From assembly GCF_018024495.1 (NCBI RefSeq), contig NZ_CP071696.1, positions 2,790,001-2,854,000 of the forward strand: a DNA stretch of 64,000 nucleotides. The letters run 5' to 3'. This DNA is from Agromyces archimandritae (GTDB lineage: Bacteria; Actinomycetota; Actinomycetes; Actinomycetales; Microbacteriaceae). Shown here piece after piece: positions 25,575 through 36,521 of the stretch (position 1 is the first letter of the stretch; every line of letters starts with the position of its first letter). The translations under genes and the position numbers were made by a program. The notes beneath the pieces were generated by a model that was not told the origin of the DNA, searched no databases, and saw only the letters and a list, made by a program, of their open reading frames with translations.

Positions 25575-26189
25575 ATGGTGCTCCTCGCGCTCCTCTTGGG
25601 CGGGCTGCCGCTCGCGGTCGCCGGCCTCCTCCTCCCGATCGAGGCCGATCCGGCGGCCCGGCGGACGCGCCCCGGGATCCCGGCACGCATCGGGGTACGT
25701 GCGACGGCGCTCATCGCAGCGTGCGGGGTGAGTGCGATGGTCGCGTTCGCGGCCCTGCACATCCTCGTGTGGAACCCGACGGCGAAGCTGCCGGGCATGC
25801 AACTCGCCGAGATCTACGCGGCGATGGCCGCGCGCGGCGAGCCGCCGGGGCTCGCCGTCGGCTGGGTCGTCGCCTGGGCGGCCGGCTGGGCGCCCCTCGT
25901 CGCGGTCTTCGCCGCCGTCGCGGTGCTCGGGCCGCGGGGGCTGCTCCGGAACCTCGACGCACGCCGCGTCGCCCGCCTCGTCGTGCTCGCGGTCGTCGGC
26001 ATCGGCTTCGGCCACTGGGCGGCGGGCTTCTCGATGGGCATGTCGCTCGCCGACGCGTTCGGCACGAGCGGATCCGACGCCGCCCCCGGCGGCATGGTGC
26101 TGATCGCGGCGGCGCTCTTCGCCTTCGCGATCGCCGTGTTCAAGTTCGGGGTGCCGATGCTGCTGCCGCGTCCCGGCGAAGCACGATAA
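25575..26189 (+). CDS. Hypothetical multi-pass membrane protein
   Basis: The 204-residue protein has about five hydrophobic segments: about 3-19, 38-58, 90-115, 132-152 and 172-192. The loops are short and charged. I do not recognise a family. It begins nine bases after the PhoH2 stop with no clear ribosome site, so coupling to that gene is likely. Codon use matches the chromosome. It is followed by about 350 bases without a convincing gene. Confidence 0.6.
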   Translation: MVLLALLLGGLPLAVAGLLLPIEADPAARRTRPGIPARIGVRATALIAACGVSAMVAFAALHILVWNPTAKLPGMQLAEIYAAMAARGEPPGLAVGWVVAWAAGWAPLVAVFAAVAVLGPRGLLRNLDARRVARLVVLAVVGIGFGHWAAGFSMGMSLADAFGTSGSDAAPGGMVLIAAALFAFAIAVFKFGVPMLLPRPGEAR

Positions 26190-26223
26190 CCGAAGCAGAG
26201 CCAGGCCTTCGGCGCCTTCGTCA

Positions 26224-26275
26224 TCGGAAGCAGGCCGGATCGACCGGATGACACCGGAAGCAGGCCGGATCGACC
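26224..26275. repeat. 22-bp tandem direct repeat in a gene-free stretch
   Basis: CGGAAGCAGGCCGGATCGACCG occurs at 26224-26245 and again at 26254-26275, a 30-base period. It sits inside the gene-free interval 26190-26535. Just after it are imperfect inverted segments (CTGCTGCCTGC, GGAACGGC). Otherwise I see only the fumC terminator hairpin in this interval. Confidence 0.6.
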
Positions 26276-26486
26276 GATTCGGGCGCCTGCTGCCTGCTTT
26301 CGGAACGGCCCACCGCACCCGGCGCTGCCGAAACCTCGGCGGGCGCGGTCAGTAGATGCGCTCGGCGTAGGCCGGGCCGTAGTGCTTGCGGAAGCCGTCG
26401 GCGCGTCGGTGGTCGGGCTGTTCGGGCAGGGCGTTCCGCCGAAGTCCATGCCCCGACGCTACGCGCTCGAACGCATCGCAGACGAC

Positions 26487-26520
26487 GGATGCCCCGAGGC
26501 CGCGCGGCCCCGGGGCATCC
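26487..26520 (-). terminator. Hairpin downstream of fumC
   Basis: GGATGCCCCG (26487-26496) pairs with CGGGGCATCC (26511-26520), and the loop contains a further self-complementary GGCCGCGCGGCC. The structure starts 16 bases after the fumC stop, on the downstream side of that minus-strand gene. It fits an intrinsic terminator without a T-run, as is usual in GC-rich actinobacteria. Confidence 0.65.
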
Positions 26521-26535
26521 GGTCGTGCGAAACGG

Positions 26536-27945
26536 TTAGGCCTGCGGCGGCTTCGTCATCGAGAGCAGGTCGAGGGCCGAATCCAGCTGCGCCTCGGTGA
26601 GTTCGCCGCGCTCCACGTAGCCGAGGTCGATGACCGCCTCGCGCACGGTGATGCCCTGCTTGACCGAGTGCTTCGCGATCTTCGCGGCGGCCTCGTAGCC
26701 GATGAGCTTGTTCAGCGGTGTCACGATCGACGGCGACATGCCGGCAAGGGCCGTCGTGCGCTCCACATTGGCCTCGAGCCCGTCGACGGTCTTGTCGGCG
26801 AGGACCCGCACCGCGTTCGAGAGCAGGCGGATCGACTCGAGCAGCGCCGTGCCCATGACGGGGATCTGCACGTTGAGCTCGAAGGAGCCGGACGCGCCGC
26901 CCCAGGCGATCGTCGCGTCGTTGCCGATGACGCGGGCGGCGACCATGAGGACGGCCTCGGGGATGACCGGGTTGACCTTGCCCGGCATGATCGAGGAGCC
27001 AGGCTGCAGGTCGGGGATCGCGATCTCACCGAGGCCCGTGTTCGGGCCGGAGCCCATCCAGCGCAGGTCGTTGCAGATCTTCGTGAGGCTCACCGCGATC
27101 GTCCGCAGCGCGCTCGACGCGTCGACGAGGCCGTCGCGGTTGGCCTGCGCCTCGAAGTGGTCGGCCGCCTCGGTGATCGGCAGCTCCGTCTCCTGCTGGA
27201 GGAGCTCGATGACCAGCTGCGGGAAGCCGGCGGGGGTGTTGATGCCGGTGCCGACGGCGGTGCCGCCGAGCGGGACCTCGGCCGCGCGCGGAAGCGCGGT
27301 ACGCACGCGCTCGATGCCGAGGCGGATCTGGCGGGCGTAGCCGCCGAACTCCTGGCCGAGGGTGACGGGCGTGGCATCCATGAGGTGCGTGCGGCCCGAC
27401 TTCACGACGCCGGCCCACTGGTCGGCCTTCGCCTCGAGGGCGACGGCGAGGTGGTCCAGCGCCGGCACGAGCTCGTCGATGAGGGCGCTCGTGACGGCGA
27501 TGTGCACCGAGGTGGGGAACACGTCGTTCGAGGACTGCGAGGCGTTCACATGGTCGTTCGGGTGCACCTCGCGGCCGAGCTTGGCGGTCGCGAGGGTCGC
27601 GAGGACCTCGTTCATGTTCATGTTCGAGCTCGTGCCCGAACCCGTCTGGTAGACGTCGACGGGGAAGTGCTCGGTGAAGCCGTGCTCGCCGGCGATGACC
27701 TCGTCGGCCGAGTCCTGGATGGCCCGGGAGATCTCGGCGTCGAGCACGCCGAGGCGGGCGTTGGCCTCGGCGGCGGCCTTCTTGATGCGAGCGAGCGCCT
27801 GGATCTGCTGCGGCTCGAGCCCGGATCCCGAGATGGGGAAGTTCTCGACGGCGCGCTGGGTCTGCGCGCGGTACAGGGCCGAGACCGGCACCCGCACTTC
27901 GCCCATCGTGTCGTGCTCGATGCGGTAGTCCGCGTTGTCCACCAC
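26536..27945 (-). CDS. fumC: Class II fumarate hydratase
   Basis: The 469-residue enzyme hydrates fumarate to L-malate in the TCA cycle without an iron-sulfur cluster. The superfamily signature [11 protein letters not shown] (about 316-326) is intact. The substrate-binding [13 protein letters not shown] (about 103-115) and [11 protein letters not shown] near 138 are also present, as is the catalytic His in the [16 protein letters not shown] region near 186. Length fits the tetrameric class II family. Two adjacent GTG codons could start it; AGGGA lies upstream. A hairpin terminator follows. The next gene on the same strand is a carbonic anhydrase, 74 bases upstream. Confidence 0.95.
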   Translation of the reverse strand: MVDNADYRIEHDTMGEVRVPVSALYRAQTQRAVENFPISGSGLEPQQIQALARIKKAAAEANARLGVLDAEISRAIQDSADEVIAGEHGFTEHFPVDVYQTGSGTSSNMNMNEVLATLATAKLGREVHPNDHVNASQSSNDVFPTSVHIAVTSALIDELVPALDHLAVALEAKADQWAGVVKSGRTHLMDATPVTLGQEFGGYARQIRLGIERVRTALPRAAEVPLGGTAVGTGINTPAGFPQLVIELLQQETELPITEAADHFEAQANRDGLVDASSALRTIAVSLTKICNDLRWMGSGPNTGLGEIAIPDLQPGSSIMPGKVNPVIPEAVLMVAARVIGNDATIAWGGASGSFELNVQIPVMGTALLESIRLLSNAVRVLADKTVDGLEANVERTTALAGMSPSIVTPLNKLIGYEAAAKIAKHSVKQGITVREAVIDLGYVERGELTEAQLDSALDLLSMTKPPQA

Positions 27946-28019
27946 GGTGTGATTCCCTTTCGATTGCCGCCGGGCCCGATCGGCCCGGCTTCAGGTGTCG
28001 ACTCCGCCCGGGTTCCGGG

Positions 28020-28676
28020 TCAGATGTCGCCGACGACGAGGTCGGTCTCGGCTCGCCCCTCGAGGAGGCGGTAGTTGGCGCCGACGACAGCCAGCGTACC
28101 GGCTGCGACCCCGTCGCTGATCATCTCGCTGCGCTCGAGGAGCTCGGCGACGGTGTCGCGGAGGTGCTCGCGGCCGACGTAGCTCGCGTCGACGTCGGCG
28201 GGGTCGATGGATGCCCCGGGGCCGCCGCCGGCGACGCGTCGCACGGCCGGCACGATGTGGTCGACGAGCTTCGCGATATGCGCCGGAAGCGGGGCGGCGT
28301 CGGCGGCCTGCGAGTCGATCGCGGCACGCACCGCACCGCACTCGTCGTGGCCGAGGACGAGGATGAGCGGCACCTCGAGCACGCCCACGGCGTACTCGAG
28401 GGAGCCGAGCACCGAGTCGGACAGGATCTGCCCGGCGTTGCGGACGACGAAGGCGTCGCCGAGGCCGACGTCGAAGATGATCTCCGCCGCCAGACGCGAG
28501 TCGCTGCAGCCGAAGACGGCGACGAGCGGCCGCTGGGAGTGCGCGAGCGAGGTGCGGTGCTTCACGTCCTGGTGCGGATGCTGCGGCGCACCCGCGATGA
28601 AGCGATCGTTGCCGCGTCGCAGCTCGCGCCAGGTCTCCGCCGGGGTGACGGGGCGTTCGGGCGTGCGTGCGTTCAC
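28020..28676 (-). CDS. Beta-class carbonic anhydrase
   Basis: The 218-residue enzyme interconverts CO2 and bicarbonate. Zinc ligands of the beta class are visible: Cys and Asp in VFGCSDSRL (about 56-64) and His plus Cys in GHDECGAVRAA (about 110-120). The start is a GTG followed by NARTPERPVTPAETW, typical for actinobacterial members. It lies between fumC and a DUF4245 gene on the same strand, 20 bases downstream of the latter, so it may share its transcript. Confidence 0.9.
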   Translation of the reverse strand: MNARTPERPVTPAETWRELRRGNDRFIAGAPQHPHQDVKHRTSLAHSQRPLVAVFGCSDSRLAAEIIFDVGLGDAFVVRNAGQILSDSVLGSLEYAVGVLEVPLILVLGHDECGAVRAAIDSQAADAAPLPAHIAKLVDHIVPAVRRVAGGGPGASIDPADVDASYVGREHLRDTVAELLERSEMISDGVAAGTLAVVGANYRLLEGRAETDLVVGDI

Positions 28677-28696
28677 GGCGACCTCCAGGTGTCGGG

Positions 28697-29332
28697 CTAT
28701 TCGGCGCGGATGCTCGGGGCGAGGGCCTCGGCGAACTCGGCGAACTCGGCCGGGTCGGCCGTGCCGAGGAGCACGTAGTCGGCGCCGGGCGTCTCGGCGA
28801 CCATGCCGTAGCGCGCATTGCCGAGGTCGTCGCCGGAGTCGCGATGGTCGTACACGGTCCACGTGACGCCGTCGATCTCGCTCGTGCCGGTCGCGGCCGT
28901 CTTCTGCAGGATGCCGGCGACCCAGCTCGGGTTCGCGTCGAAGGCCTGGTACGAGCCGATGAATTCCTTGCCCGGGGTGATCCAGCCCGTGTACCAGGCC
29001 GTCACCCCCTCCGCCTTGCTCGAGCGCAACTCGGCCGCATTCGCCGTCCATCCGTCGAGCTCCGGAACCGCGAGCGACTCGCCGGTGGCCGCCGATGCCT
29101 GCTCGGAGACGGCGACGACATCGACCTCGGGGGTGATCGGCGTGTTCGAACGCGGCACGGCGAGGACGACGACGAGGACGATGACGAGGCTCGCCAGCAG
29201 CGCGGCGACGACGTTGCGCGTCGTGCGGCTATCGCGGTGCCGGCGCGAGTTCTCTGCCTTGCGGGCCGCCGTTTCGGCCGCGGTCTCCGGCCGGCCGAGT
29301 TCGGCGACGACGCGGGGGGCTTTCTCGGCCAT
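28697..29332 (-). CDS. DUF4245 family membrane-anchored protein
   Basis: The 211-residue protein has a charged cytoplasmic N-terminus (about 1-35), one membrane helix (about 36-58, VVAALLASLVIVLVVVLAVP) and an extracytoplasmic DUF4245 domain with the segments GWTANAAELRSS, VTAWYTGWITPGKEFIG and VYDHRDSG. The function is unknown. Its start overlaps the xseB stop (ATGA), so it is co-translated with the exonuclease VII small subunit, a common order in actinobacteria. Confidence 0.83.
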   Translation of the reverse strand: MAEKAPRVVAELGRPETAAETAARKAENSRRHRDSRTTRNVVAALLASLVIVLVVVLAVPRSNTPITPEVDVVAVSEQASAATGESLAVPELDGWTANAAELRSSKAEGVTAWYTGWITPGKEFIGSYQAFDANPSWVAGILQKTAATGTSEIDGVTWTVYDHRDSGDDLGNARYGMVAETPGADYVLLGTADPAEFAEFAEALAPSIRAE

Positions 29333-29583
29333 CAGGCGTCGTTCTCGGCGTCGGCGCCAGGGGCATCCGCACCGCCGTCGCCGGCTCCGCGTCGTGCGGC
29401 GTCCAGGCGCGCCTTCGCGCCGATCAGCCAGTCCTCGCAGCGGGAGGCGAGGGCCTCGCCGCGCTCCCAGAGGGCGAGCGAGTGCTCGAGGCTCGCCTGA
29501 CCCTGCTCGAGCTCGCCGACGACGCGGACGAGTTCGTCGCGCGCCTCTTCGTAGCTCAGCTGTGCGATATCGGGGGAGGACAT
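29332..29583 (-). CDS. xseB: Exodeoxyribonuclease VII small subunit
   Basis: The 83-residue helical protein has the XseB pattern: [36 protein letters not shown], then a [13 protein letters not shown] helix that binds the large subunit. Exonuclease VII degrades single-stranded DNA from both ends. I start it at the ATG 29583, just after the ten-base gap from xseA; an ATG three codons upstream is possible. The C-terminus is an Ala/Asp/Gly-rich tail. Confidence 0.9.
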   Translation of the reverse strand: MSSPDIAQLSYEEARDELVRVVGELEQGQASLEHSLALWERGEALASRCEDWLIGAKARLDAARRGAGDGGADAPGADAENDA

Positions 29584-29593
29584 GGCATCCATT

Positions 29594-30856
29594 CTATTCC
29601 GGGCCGCCGACGTCGTCGGCCGGTCCGTCGGGCCGGGCCCCCGCGCCGTCTGGCCCGAGGGAGCTCGCATCGATCGCACCGCGCGCCAGCGTCAGGGTGA
29701 ACGCGGTGCCGGCCGGGGCGTCGGCCGCATCCCGCAGCACGGCCCCGTCGGCCGTTTGCGCGATGGCGTAGCCGCGATCCATCGTCGCCTGCGGCGACAG
29801 GGCGCGCAGCTGCCCGCGCAGCTCGCCGACCCGCACCCCGGCGCGTTCGACGATCCGCTCGGCCAGTTCGGCGCCCCTGGCGACCCAGCGGGTGACCTCC
29901 TCGGCGCGCGCGTCGATCATCCACTGCGGGTTCGCGAGCACGGGCCGCGACCGCAGCTGCCCGATGCGGTCGACCTCGTGCGCGAGCAGCGAGGTCATCC
30001 GCATGCCGATGCGCGTGCGCGCCTGCCCGACCCGCAGCAGCTCCTCGGCGACATCGGGCACGACGCGTTTGGCCGCATCCGTCGGCGTCGAGGCGCGCAG
30101 GTCGGCGACCTCGTCGAGCAGCGGGCGGTCCGCCTCGTGCCCGATCGCCGAGACGACGGGGGTGGATGCCGCTGCCGCGGCCCGCAGCACCGCCTCGTCG
30201 CTGAACGACAGCAGGTTCTGGAAGTCGCCGCCGCCGCGGGCGACGATGATGACCTCCACCTCGGGGTCGGCGTCGAGCTTCGCGAGGGCCTGCACCACCT
30301 CGGCCGCGCTCCGCTCACCCTGCACGGCGGCGTGCTCGACCCGGAAGCGCACGTTCGGCCAGCGCAGCTGGGCGTTGCGCAGCACATCCTTCTCGGCATC
30401 CGAGTCCTTGCCGGTGACCAGGCCGATCACGCCCGGCAGGAAGGGCAGCGGGCGCTTCCGCGAATCGTCGAAGAGGCCCTCGGCCCGCAACTGCACGCGC
30501 AGCCGCTCGATGCGCTCGAGCAGATCGCCGAGCCCCACATGCTTCAGATCGAAGACCTGCATCGTCAGGCTGCCGCCCTTGACCCACCAGTTGACCTTCA
30601 CCGAGGCGACCACCCGGTCGCCCTGCTTGAAGTCCTCCTTCAGCCGCGAACGCACCGACGACCAGATCGTGAAGGAGACCGTCGCGTCCTGCTCGAGGTC
30701 CTTCAGCTTGCCGTAGACGTTGCCGGCGGACACCGACCACTGCGTGATCTCGCCCTCGATCCACGCGCTGCCGAGGCGATCGACGTACTCCTTGAGCTTG
30801 CCCGACAGGAGGGCGACCGGCCACGGATTCTCGCGCGTCGAACGCTCGGGGGGCAT
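29594..30856 (-). CDS. xseA: Exodeoxyribonuclease VII large subunit
   Basis: The 420-residue protein begins with an OB-fold DNA-binding domain (about 10-110: [19 protein letters not shown], then WIEGEITQW). The catalytic domain follows, with [19 protein letters not shown] near 135, [15 protein letters not shown] near 200 and the [17 protein letters not shown] region near 240. A helical C-terminus mediates subunit contact. I chose ATG 30856 because earlier in-frame ATGs run into the divergent ispH promoter region. It is the first gene of xseA-xseB-DUF4245. Confidence 0.93.
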   Translation of the reverse strand: MPPERSTRENPWPVALLSGKLKEYVDRLGSAWIEGEITQWSVSAGNVYGKLKDLEQDATVSFTIWSSVRSRLKEDFKQGDRVVASVKVNWWVKGGSLTMQVFDLKHVGLGDLLERIERLRVQLRAEGLFDDSRKRPLPFLPGVIGLVTGKDSDAEKDVLRNAQLRWPNVRFRVEHAAVQGERSAAEVVQALAKLDADPEVEVIIVARGGGDFQNLLSFSDEAVLRAAAAASTPVVSAIGHEADRPLLDEVADLRASTPTDAAKRVVPDVAEELLRVGQARTRIGMRMTSLLAHEVDRIGQLRSRPVLANPQWMIDARAEEVTRWVARGAELAERIVERAGVRVGELRGQLRALSPQATMDRGYAIAQTADGAVLRDAADAPAGTAFTLTLARGAIDASSLGPDGAGARPDGPADDVGGPE

Positions 30857-30905
30857 CGGCTTCCTCCAGCCGCCCGCCCAGCTTCGTCCGCGTAGACTTG
30901 GGCCC

Positions 30906-31985
30906 GTGACGAGCACGACGGAACCCATGCGGATCGGCCTCGGCATGCCGAGGATCCCGAGCGTGCGAGGCCGGCTCAAGGATATCCCGGTCCACGGACA
31001 CAAGCGGGTGCTGCTGGCCGCCCCCCGTGGCTACTGCGCCGGCGTCGACCGCGCCGTCGTCGCCGTCGAGAAAGCCCTCGAGCACTACGGTGCACCCGTC
31101 TACGTGCGCAAGCAGATCGTGCACAACATCCACGTCGTCACCGAACTCGAGGCCAAGGGTGCGATCTTCGTCGACGAGGTCGACGAAGTGCCCGAGGGCG
31201 CCCACATCGTCTTCAGCGCCCACGGCGTCTCGCCGGCAGTCGTGAACTCCGCCGCCGAACGCGGCCTGCACGCCATCGACGCGACCTGCCCGCTCGTCAC
31301 CAAGGTGCACCGCGAAGCCGTCCGCTACGCCCGCGACGACTACGAGATCCTCCTCATCGGCCACGAGGGCCACGAAGAGGTCGAGGGCACCGCGGGCGAG
31401 GCGCCCGACCACGTCACCCTCGTCGGCAGCCCCGACGACGTCGCCTCCATCGAGGTGCAGGACCCCGACAAGGTCGTCTGGCTCTCGCAGACGACCCTCT
31501 CGGTCGACGAGACCATGGAGACCGTCCGCCGGCTGCGCGAACGCTTCCCGAACCTGCAGGACCCGCCGAGCGACGACATCTGCTACGCCACGCAGAACCG
31601 TCAGGTCGCCATCAAGAAGGTCGCCGAAGACGCCGACCTGGTCATCGTGGTCGGATCCGCCAACTCGTCCAACAGCGTCCGCCTCGTCGAGGTCGCCCTC
31701 GAGCACGGCGCGAAAGCCGCCTACCGCATCGACTACGCCGACGAGGTGCGCCAGGAGTGGCTCGACGGCGTCGAGACCGTCGGAGTGACGAGCGGGGCAT
31801 CCGTGCCCGAGGAACTCGTGCGGGAACTGCTGGACGCCCTCGCCGACGCCGGCTACGGCGCCGTCGACGAAGTCAAGACGGCCGAGGAGGACCTCATGTT
31901 CTCGCTGCCGAAGGAGCTTCGCAAAGACCTGCAGGGCAACCGCGACGAGCGGGCCCTCGGCGGCCGGAGCCGCGAGCGCGGGTAG
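30906..31985 (+). CDS. ispH: 4-hydroxy-3-methylbut-2-enyl diphosphate reductase
   Basis: The 359-residue enzyme makes IPP and DMAPP in the last step of the MEP pathway using a [4Fe-4S] cluster. The three cluster cysteines are in [11 protein letters not shown] (about 39-49), [11 protein letters not shown] near 123 and [11 protein letters not shown] near 223. The catalytic Glu is in [15 protein letters not shown] at 30906 gives the longest sensible start; ATG 30927 is an alternative. It is divergent from xseA, with about 50 bases for both promoters. The isoprenoid role links it to uppS in this window. Confidence 0.94.
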   Translation: MTSTTEPMRIGLGMPRIPSVRGRLKDIPVHGHKRVLLAAPRGYCAGVDRAVVAVEKALEHYGAPVYVRKQIVHNIHVVTELEAKGAIFVDEVDEVPEGAHIVFSAHGVSPAVVNSAAERGLHAIDATCPLVTKVHREAVRYARDDYEILLIGHEGHEEVEGTAGEAPDHVTLVGSPDDVASIEVQDPDKVVWLSQTTLSVDETMETVRRLRERFPNLQDPPSDDICYATQNRQVAIKKVAEDADLVIVVGSANSSNSVRLVEVALEHGAKAAYRIDYADEVRQEWLDGVETVGVTSGASVPEELVRELLDALADAGYGAVDEVKTAEEDLMFSLPKELRKDLQGNRDERALGGRSRERG

Positions 31986-32033
31986 CTGCGTCGCCGGCCC
32001 GGCCGGGGCCGCACGCGAGCGGGCTCGCCCGGC

Positions 32034-32603
32034 TCAGCCGGCCGACATCCGCCGGACGTATTCGAGGAACGTCGGGTCGCCGATCACGATCGCGAAGATG
32101 ATCGCGAACATCACGAGGATCGCGGCCGCGCCCCCGGCCAGCGGGATCCAGAACGACAGGCGGCCGGCGCGCAGCCGCAGGATCGACCACCCGAGCACCG
32201 CCGCATAGAGCGCGAGCAGCACGACGGTGCCGATGAAGGTGATCGTCGGCACGTTCGCGCCGGGCGTGTACTCGCCGATGTCCTGCTGCCGGTAGGCGAG
32301 CACGAGCTGCCTCGGCAGATCCTGCAGGCCCGCCGCCATGCTCCATGCGCCGAAGGCGCCGAGCACGAGCAGCATGATCGTGAGGAATCGGTCCGAGGCG
32401 GGGCGCTTGGCCTCGGGTGCGGATGCCGGAGCCGCGGCCTTCCCGGCATCCGCACCCGACGTCGTCGCAGCGTTCGAGGCGGGCGGCTCGGGCTCCGCCG
32501 CCGGCTCGCCCTGCGGCGGCTGCCACGTCCACCCCTCGGGGGCGTACTCGCCGTAGCGCGGCTTCGGGCGGGGGTCGGGCGCCGGGTCGTGCTCGTCCGT
32601 CAT
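32034..32603 (-). CDS. DUF6264-like membrane protein
   Basis: The 189-residue protein starts with an acidic and Pro-rich region containing PKPRYGEYAPEGWTWQPPQG (about 13-32). A Pro/Ala-rich linker follows, then four membrane helices (about 80-190). The RPKPRYGEYAP start is what I remember of the Microbacteriaceae DUF6264 family; this comes from memory and is not checked. Function is unknown. It starts two bases after the fba stop and should be co-transcribed with it. Confidence 0.7.
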   Translation of the reverse strand: MTDEHDPAPDPRPKPRYGEYAPEGWTWQPPQGEPAAEPEPPASNAATTSGADAGKAAAPASAPEAKRPASDRFLTIMLLVLGAFGAWSMAAGLQDLPRQLVLAYRQQDIGEYTPGANVPTITFIGTVVLLALYAAVLGWSILRLRAGRLSFWIPLAGGAAAILVMFAIIFAIVIGDPTFLEYVRRMSAG

Positions 32604-32605
32604 GC

Positions 32606-33637
<1,032 letters not shown>

Positions 33638-33859
33638 GGCGCTCCTCACACGGGACGTTGGGATTCCCGTCGAGTCTACTGAGTCGAACCGAGTGCCGAA
33701 GATTCCGCCCGGCGCTTAAGAATCGATGATCTTTCCGGTGGATGCCGGGGCCCGCCCGGCCCGTTCGCGCGGCCGACGGTTAAACTCGTTCGGGCGGGGA
33801 ACATCCGCTTCGGCCAGGCGTCCGGCCGCTCCGTGGGCGTCGGATCTCCGGAGGACCCT

Positions 33860-34849
33860 TTGAGCGACGACAGCGCCACCCTGTTCCACAACCCCGACCG
33901 GAACCTCGCCCTCGAGCTCGTGCGCGCGACCGAGGCCGCCGCGATCCGGGCCGTGCCGTGGATCGGCAAGGGCGACAAGAACGCCGCCGACAAGGCCGCG
34001 GTGGATGCCATGCGCGCGTTCCTGAAGACCGTCGACTTCGACGGGGTCATCGTCATCGGCGAGGGCGAGAAAGACGAGGCGCCCATGCTCTTCAACGGCG
34101 AGCACGTCGGAAGCGGCGACGGGCCGGCCTGCGACATCGCCGTCGACCCCATCGACGGCACCTCGCTGACCGCCGCCGGCCGCAGCCATGCCCTCTCCGT
34201 GCTCGCCGTCTCCGACCGCGGCACGATGCTCGACGCCTCCTCCGTCTTCTACATGGACAAGATCGTCACCGGCCCCGAGGGCAAGGGCGTCGTCGACATC
34301 CGCAAGCCGATCGGCGAGAACATCCGCGCGCTCGCCGCAGCCCTCGGCAAGGACGTCGCCGACATGCGCGTCGCCGTCCTCGACCGGCCCCGCCACGAGC
34401 AGCTCATCGCCGACATCCGCGCCGCCGGCGCAGGGACCCGCCTCATCCTCGACGGCGACGTCGCCGGCGGCATCAACGCCGCCCGCCGCGGCACCCGCAT
34501 CGACATGTGCGTCGGCATCGGCGGCAGCCCCGAGGGCATCACGACCGCCTGCGCCGTCAAGGCCCTCGGCGGCTTCATGCAGGGGCGCCTCGCGCCCAAG
34601 GACGACGCCGAACGCGCCCGCGGCGAAGCCGCCGGCCTCGACGTCGACAAGGTGCTCGAGATCGAGGACATGGTCTCGGGCGACAACACCTTCTTCGTCG
34701 CCACCGGTGTGACCGACGGCGCCCTCGTCGCCGGCGTGAAGCGCGACGGCCCGATCATCCGCACCGAGAGCATCGTGCTGCGCTCCAAGTCCGGCACGAT
34801 GCGGCGCATCGAGGCGGAGCACCTCGTCGAGAAGTGGCTCGAGGCCTGA
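33860..34849 (+). CDS. glpX: Class II fructose-1,6-bisphosphatase
   Basis: The 329-residue enzyme removes the 1-phosphate of fructose 1,6-bisphosphate in gluconeogenesis. The metal site motifs are plain: GEGEKDEAPML (about 67-77) and DIAVDPIDGTSLTAAGR (about 93-109). The DGDVAGGINAARRGT segment near 196 is also typical. The start is a TTG at 33860 preceded by GGAGGA at a normal distance; no ATG fits. Actinobacteria often rely on GlpX as the only fructose bisphosphatase. Its stop lies inside the next gene. Confidence 0.94.
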   Translation: MSDDSATLFHNPDRNLALELVRATEAAAIRAVPWIGKGDKNAADKAAVDAMRAFLKTVDFDGVIVIGEGEKDEAPMLFNGEHVGSGDGPACDIAVDPIDGTSLTAAGRSHALSVLAVSDRGTMLDASSVFYMDKIVTGPEGKGVVDIRKPIGENIRALAAALGKDVADMRVAVLDRPRHEQLIADIRAAGAGTRLILDGDVAGGINAARRGTRIDMCVGIGGSPEGITTACAVKALGGFMQGRLAPKDDAERARGEAAGLDVDKVLEIEDMVSGDNTFFVATGVTDGALVAGVKRDGPIIRTESIVLRSKSGTMRRIEAEHLVEKWLEA

Positions 34850-35757
34850 GCCGGGCGCTCGGGCCGCTCGCGGCCGGGGCTCGTGTCGCGCTCGTCGCAC
34901 CCAGCGGGCCGCCGCCCGCCGCAGAGCTCGCGCGCGCCGTGTCGCTGGTGTCTGCCTGGGGGCTGGAACCGGTCGTGTTCGAGAGCGCCCGCAGCGCCCA
35001 TCCGCGAGCGCGCTATCTCGCGGCTCCGGATGCCGTGCGCGCCGCCGACCTCGAAACGGCCTGGTGCGACCCCGCGATCGACGCCGTCTTCTGCGTGCGC
35101 GGCGGCTACGGGGCCGTGCGAATCCTCGACCGGCTCGACGCGGGGCGCCTGCGGGCCGCGCGGCCGAAGCCCCTCTACGGCAGCTCCGACGTCACGGCCG
35201 TGCACGAGTACTGGGCCGAAACGCTGGGCGTGCCGAGCTGGTTCACGCCCATGCTCGCCACCCGTGCCCTGCTCGACGACGACGCCGCGATCGACGGGCT
35301 GCGGCGGGCGGTGTTCGAACCGGTCGCCGGCCGCTCGTTCGCTCGCGACGGCGCCGTCGCCCTCGTGCCCGGCCGCGCCCGCGGCATCCTCGTCGGCGGC
35401 AACCTGAGCCTGCTGGCCATGACGCTCGGCGCTCGCCGCCGGCCACCGGCCGCGACAGGCCCCCGCATCGGCCTGCTCGAAGACGTCGCCGAAGAGCCCT
35501 ACCGGCTCGACGGGCTTCTCGTCTCGCTGCTGCGCGCCGGCTGGTTCGACGGCATGACGGGCATCGCCCTCGGCAGTTGGCAGGGCTGCGGGCCGACCGA
35601 TGACGTGCGGGAGCTCGTCGAAGAACTCCTCGTGCCGCTCGGCGTGCCCCTCGTCTGGGAGCTCGGCTTCGGCCACGGGCCGGGCGCGTCCAGCATCCCG
35701 CTCGGCGTGGTCGCAACGCTCGACGCGGGCGAGCGGCCGTCGCTCCGCATCGACTGA
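34834..35757 (+). CDS. LD-carboxypeptidase (peptidase S66 family, LdcA-like)
   Basis: The 307-residue protein has the S66 pattern of cytoplasmic muropeptide LD-carboxypeptidases, or of microcin C7-type immunity proteases. VALVAPSGPP begins the fold. The nucleophile Ser is in PLYGSSDVTA near residue 115, CVRGGYGAVRILD near 88 precedes it, and the Glu and His partners are expected in LLEDVAEEPYRLD near 215 and GFGHGPGASSIPLG near 280. The GTG start at 34834 overlaps the last 16 bases of glpX in another frame. Peptidoglycan recycling is the likely role. Confidence 0.82.
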   Translation: MARGLSRALGPLAAGARVALVAPSGPPPAAELARAVSLVSAWGLEPVVFESARSAHPRARYLAAPDAVRAADLETAWCDPAIDAVFCVRGGYGAVRILDRLDAGRLRAARPKPLYGSSDVTAVHEYWAETLGVPSWFTPMLATRALLDDDAAIDGLRRAVFEPVAGRSFARDGAVALVPGRARGILVGGNLSLLAMTLGARRRPPAATGPRIGLLEDVAEEPYRLDGLLVSLLRAGWFDGMTGIALGSWQGCGPTDDVRELVEELLVPLGVPLVWELGFGHGPGASSIPLGVVATLDAGERPSLRID

Positions 35758-35781
35758 CGCGGCGCGCGGGGTTGCCCGGCG

Positions 35782-36267
35782 TCAGTCGGGCTCGGGGTGG
35801 GCGGCGTCGTAGCGGTCTCGGGCGGTGGTGAGCTCCGGGTGGTGCTCGGCGGCCCAGCGGACGAGGGCGAGCGTCGGCTCGAGCAGCGAACGGCCGAGCG
35901 GGGTGAGGGCGTACTCGACCCGCGGCGGGATCTCGGGATACGCGGTGCGCCGTACGAGCCCGTCGCGTTCGAGGGCGCGCAGCGTCTGGGTGAGCATGCG
36001 GTGCGAGATGCCGTCGATGCGGCGCTGCAGCTCGGTGAAGCGCGCCGGCCCGTCGCCGAGGAGGCCGACGACGAGCAGCGTCCACTTGTCGCCGAGGCGG
36101 GCGATGACGGTGCGGATCGTGTGCGCCTCGGGGAAGTCGCGTGCGCAGACGGCGCCGTCCGCCGGCAGCGGCGGCAGCCCCTCGCAGAGGGACGGCCCGG
36201 CCGGGTCGGAGGCGGCGGATGCCCGTGGCGAAGCGCCGTCCAGGGCGGCGGCGGGGTGATCGCTCAT
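35782..36267 (-). CDS. HxlR-family winged-helix regulator
   Basis: The 161-residue protein has an N-terminal tail of about 45 residues, then an HxlR domain: VIARLGDKWTLLVVGLLGDGPARFTELQRRI, a recognition region ISHRMLTQTLRALERDGLV and a wing RTAYPEIPPRVEYALTPLG. Members respond to electrophiles or oxidants through cysteines; two cysteines occur only in the N-terminal part here (SLCEGL, AVCARDF). It is divergent from a DoxX-like gene, and the 250-base space between them holds a candidate operator, so it most likely controls that gene. Confidence 0.85.
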   Translation of the reverse strand: MSDHPAAALDGASPRASAASDPAGPSLCEGLPPLPADGAVCARDFPEAHTIRTVIARLGDKWTLLVVGLLGDGPARFTELQRRIDGISHRMLTQTLRALERDGLVRRTAYPEIPPRVEYALTPLGRSLLEPTLALVRWAAEHHPELTTARDRYDAAHPEPD

Positions 36268-36464
36268 GCGGGTGCCTCCGGTCGGTTCGGGGTTCGGGGT
36301 TCGGGATTCGGTGATCGTGCTCGTCGTGCTCGTCGTGCCGGTGGATGCCGGTGCGGAGCGTTCGTCTGCCGGCCCGAGTCGGTTCCCGCGGTGTGCCTGT
36401 CGGTTCCCTCGGTGTGCCTGACGCACCGAGCAGTGCGCGGAGACCGTCGGGTATGGTTTCGTAT

Positions 36465-36495
36465 CGTGCATTACGCACCTACAGTAACCGACTTC
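36465..36495. promoter_or_regulatory. Candidate HxlR operator upstream of the DoxX-like gene
   Basis: GTATCGTGCATTACGCACCTAC holds the inverted pair GTGC-ATTAC-GCAC (36476-36488) and sits 34-46 bases before the DoxX-like ATG at 36522. Divergent HxlR/DoxX pairs usually carry an operator here. The symmetry is short, so this is a modest-confidence inference. Confidence 0.35.
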
Positions 36496-36521
36496 CCCGA
36501 GAGAACCATGGAGTCACCCGA

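Noticed and set aside
26224..26275. Two 22-bp direct repeats with 30-base period considered as a minimal CRISPR
   Set aside because: The spacer would be eight bases, far too short, and only two copies exist.
26349..26480. Short minus-strand frame ending FRKHYGPAYAERIY upstream of the PhoH2-linked membrane gene's 3' side
   Set aside because: The C-terminal sequence looks protein-like, but no start codon or ribosome site exists in the frame and the upstream part runs into the fumC terminator hairpin. It may be a fossil; not enough to call a gene.
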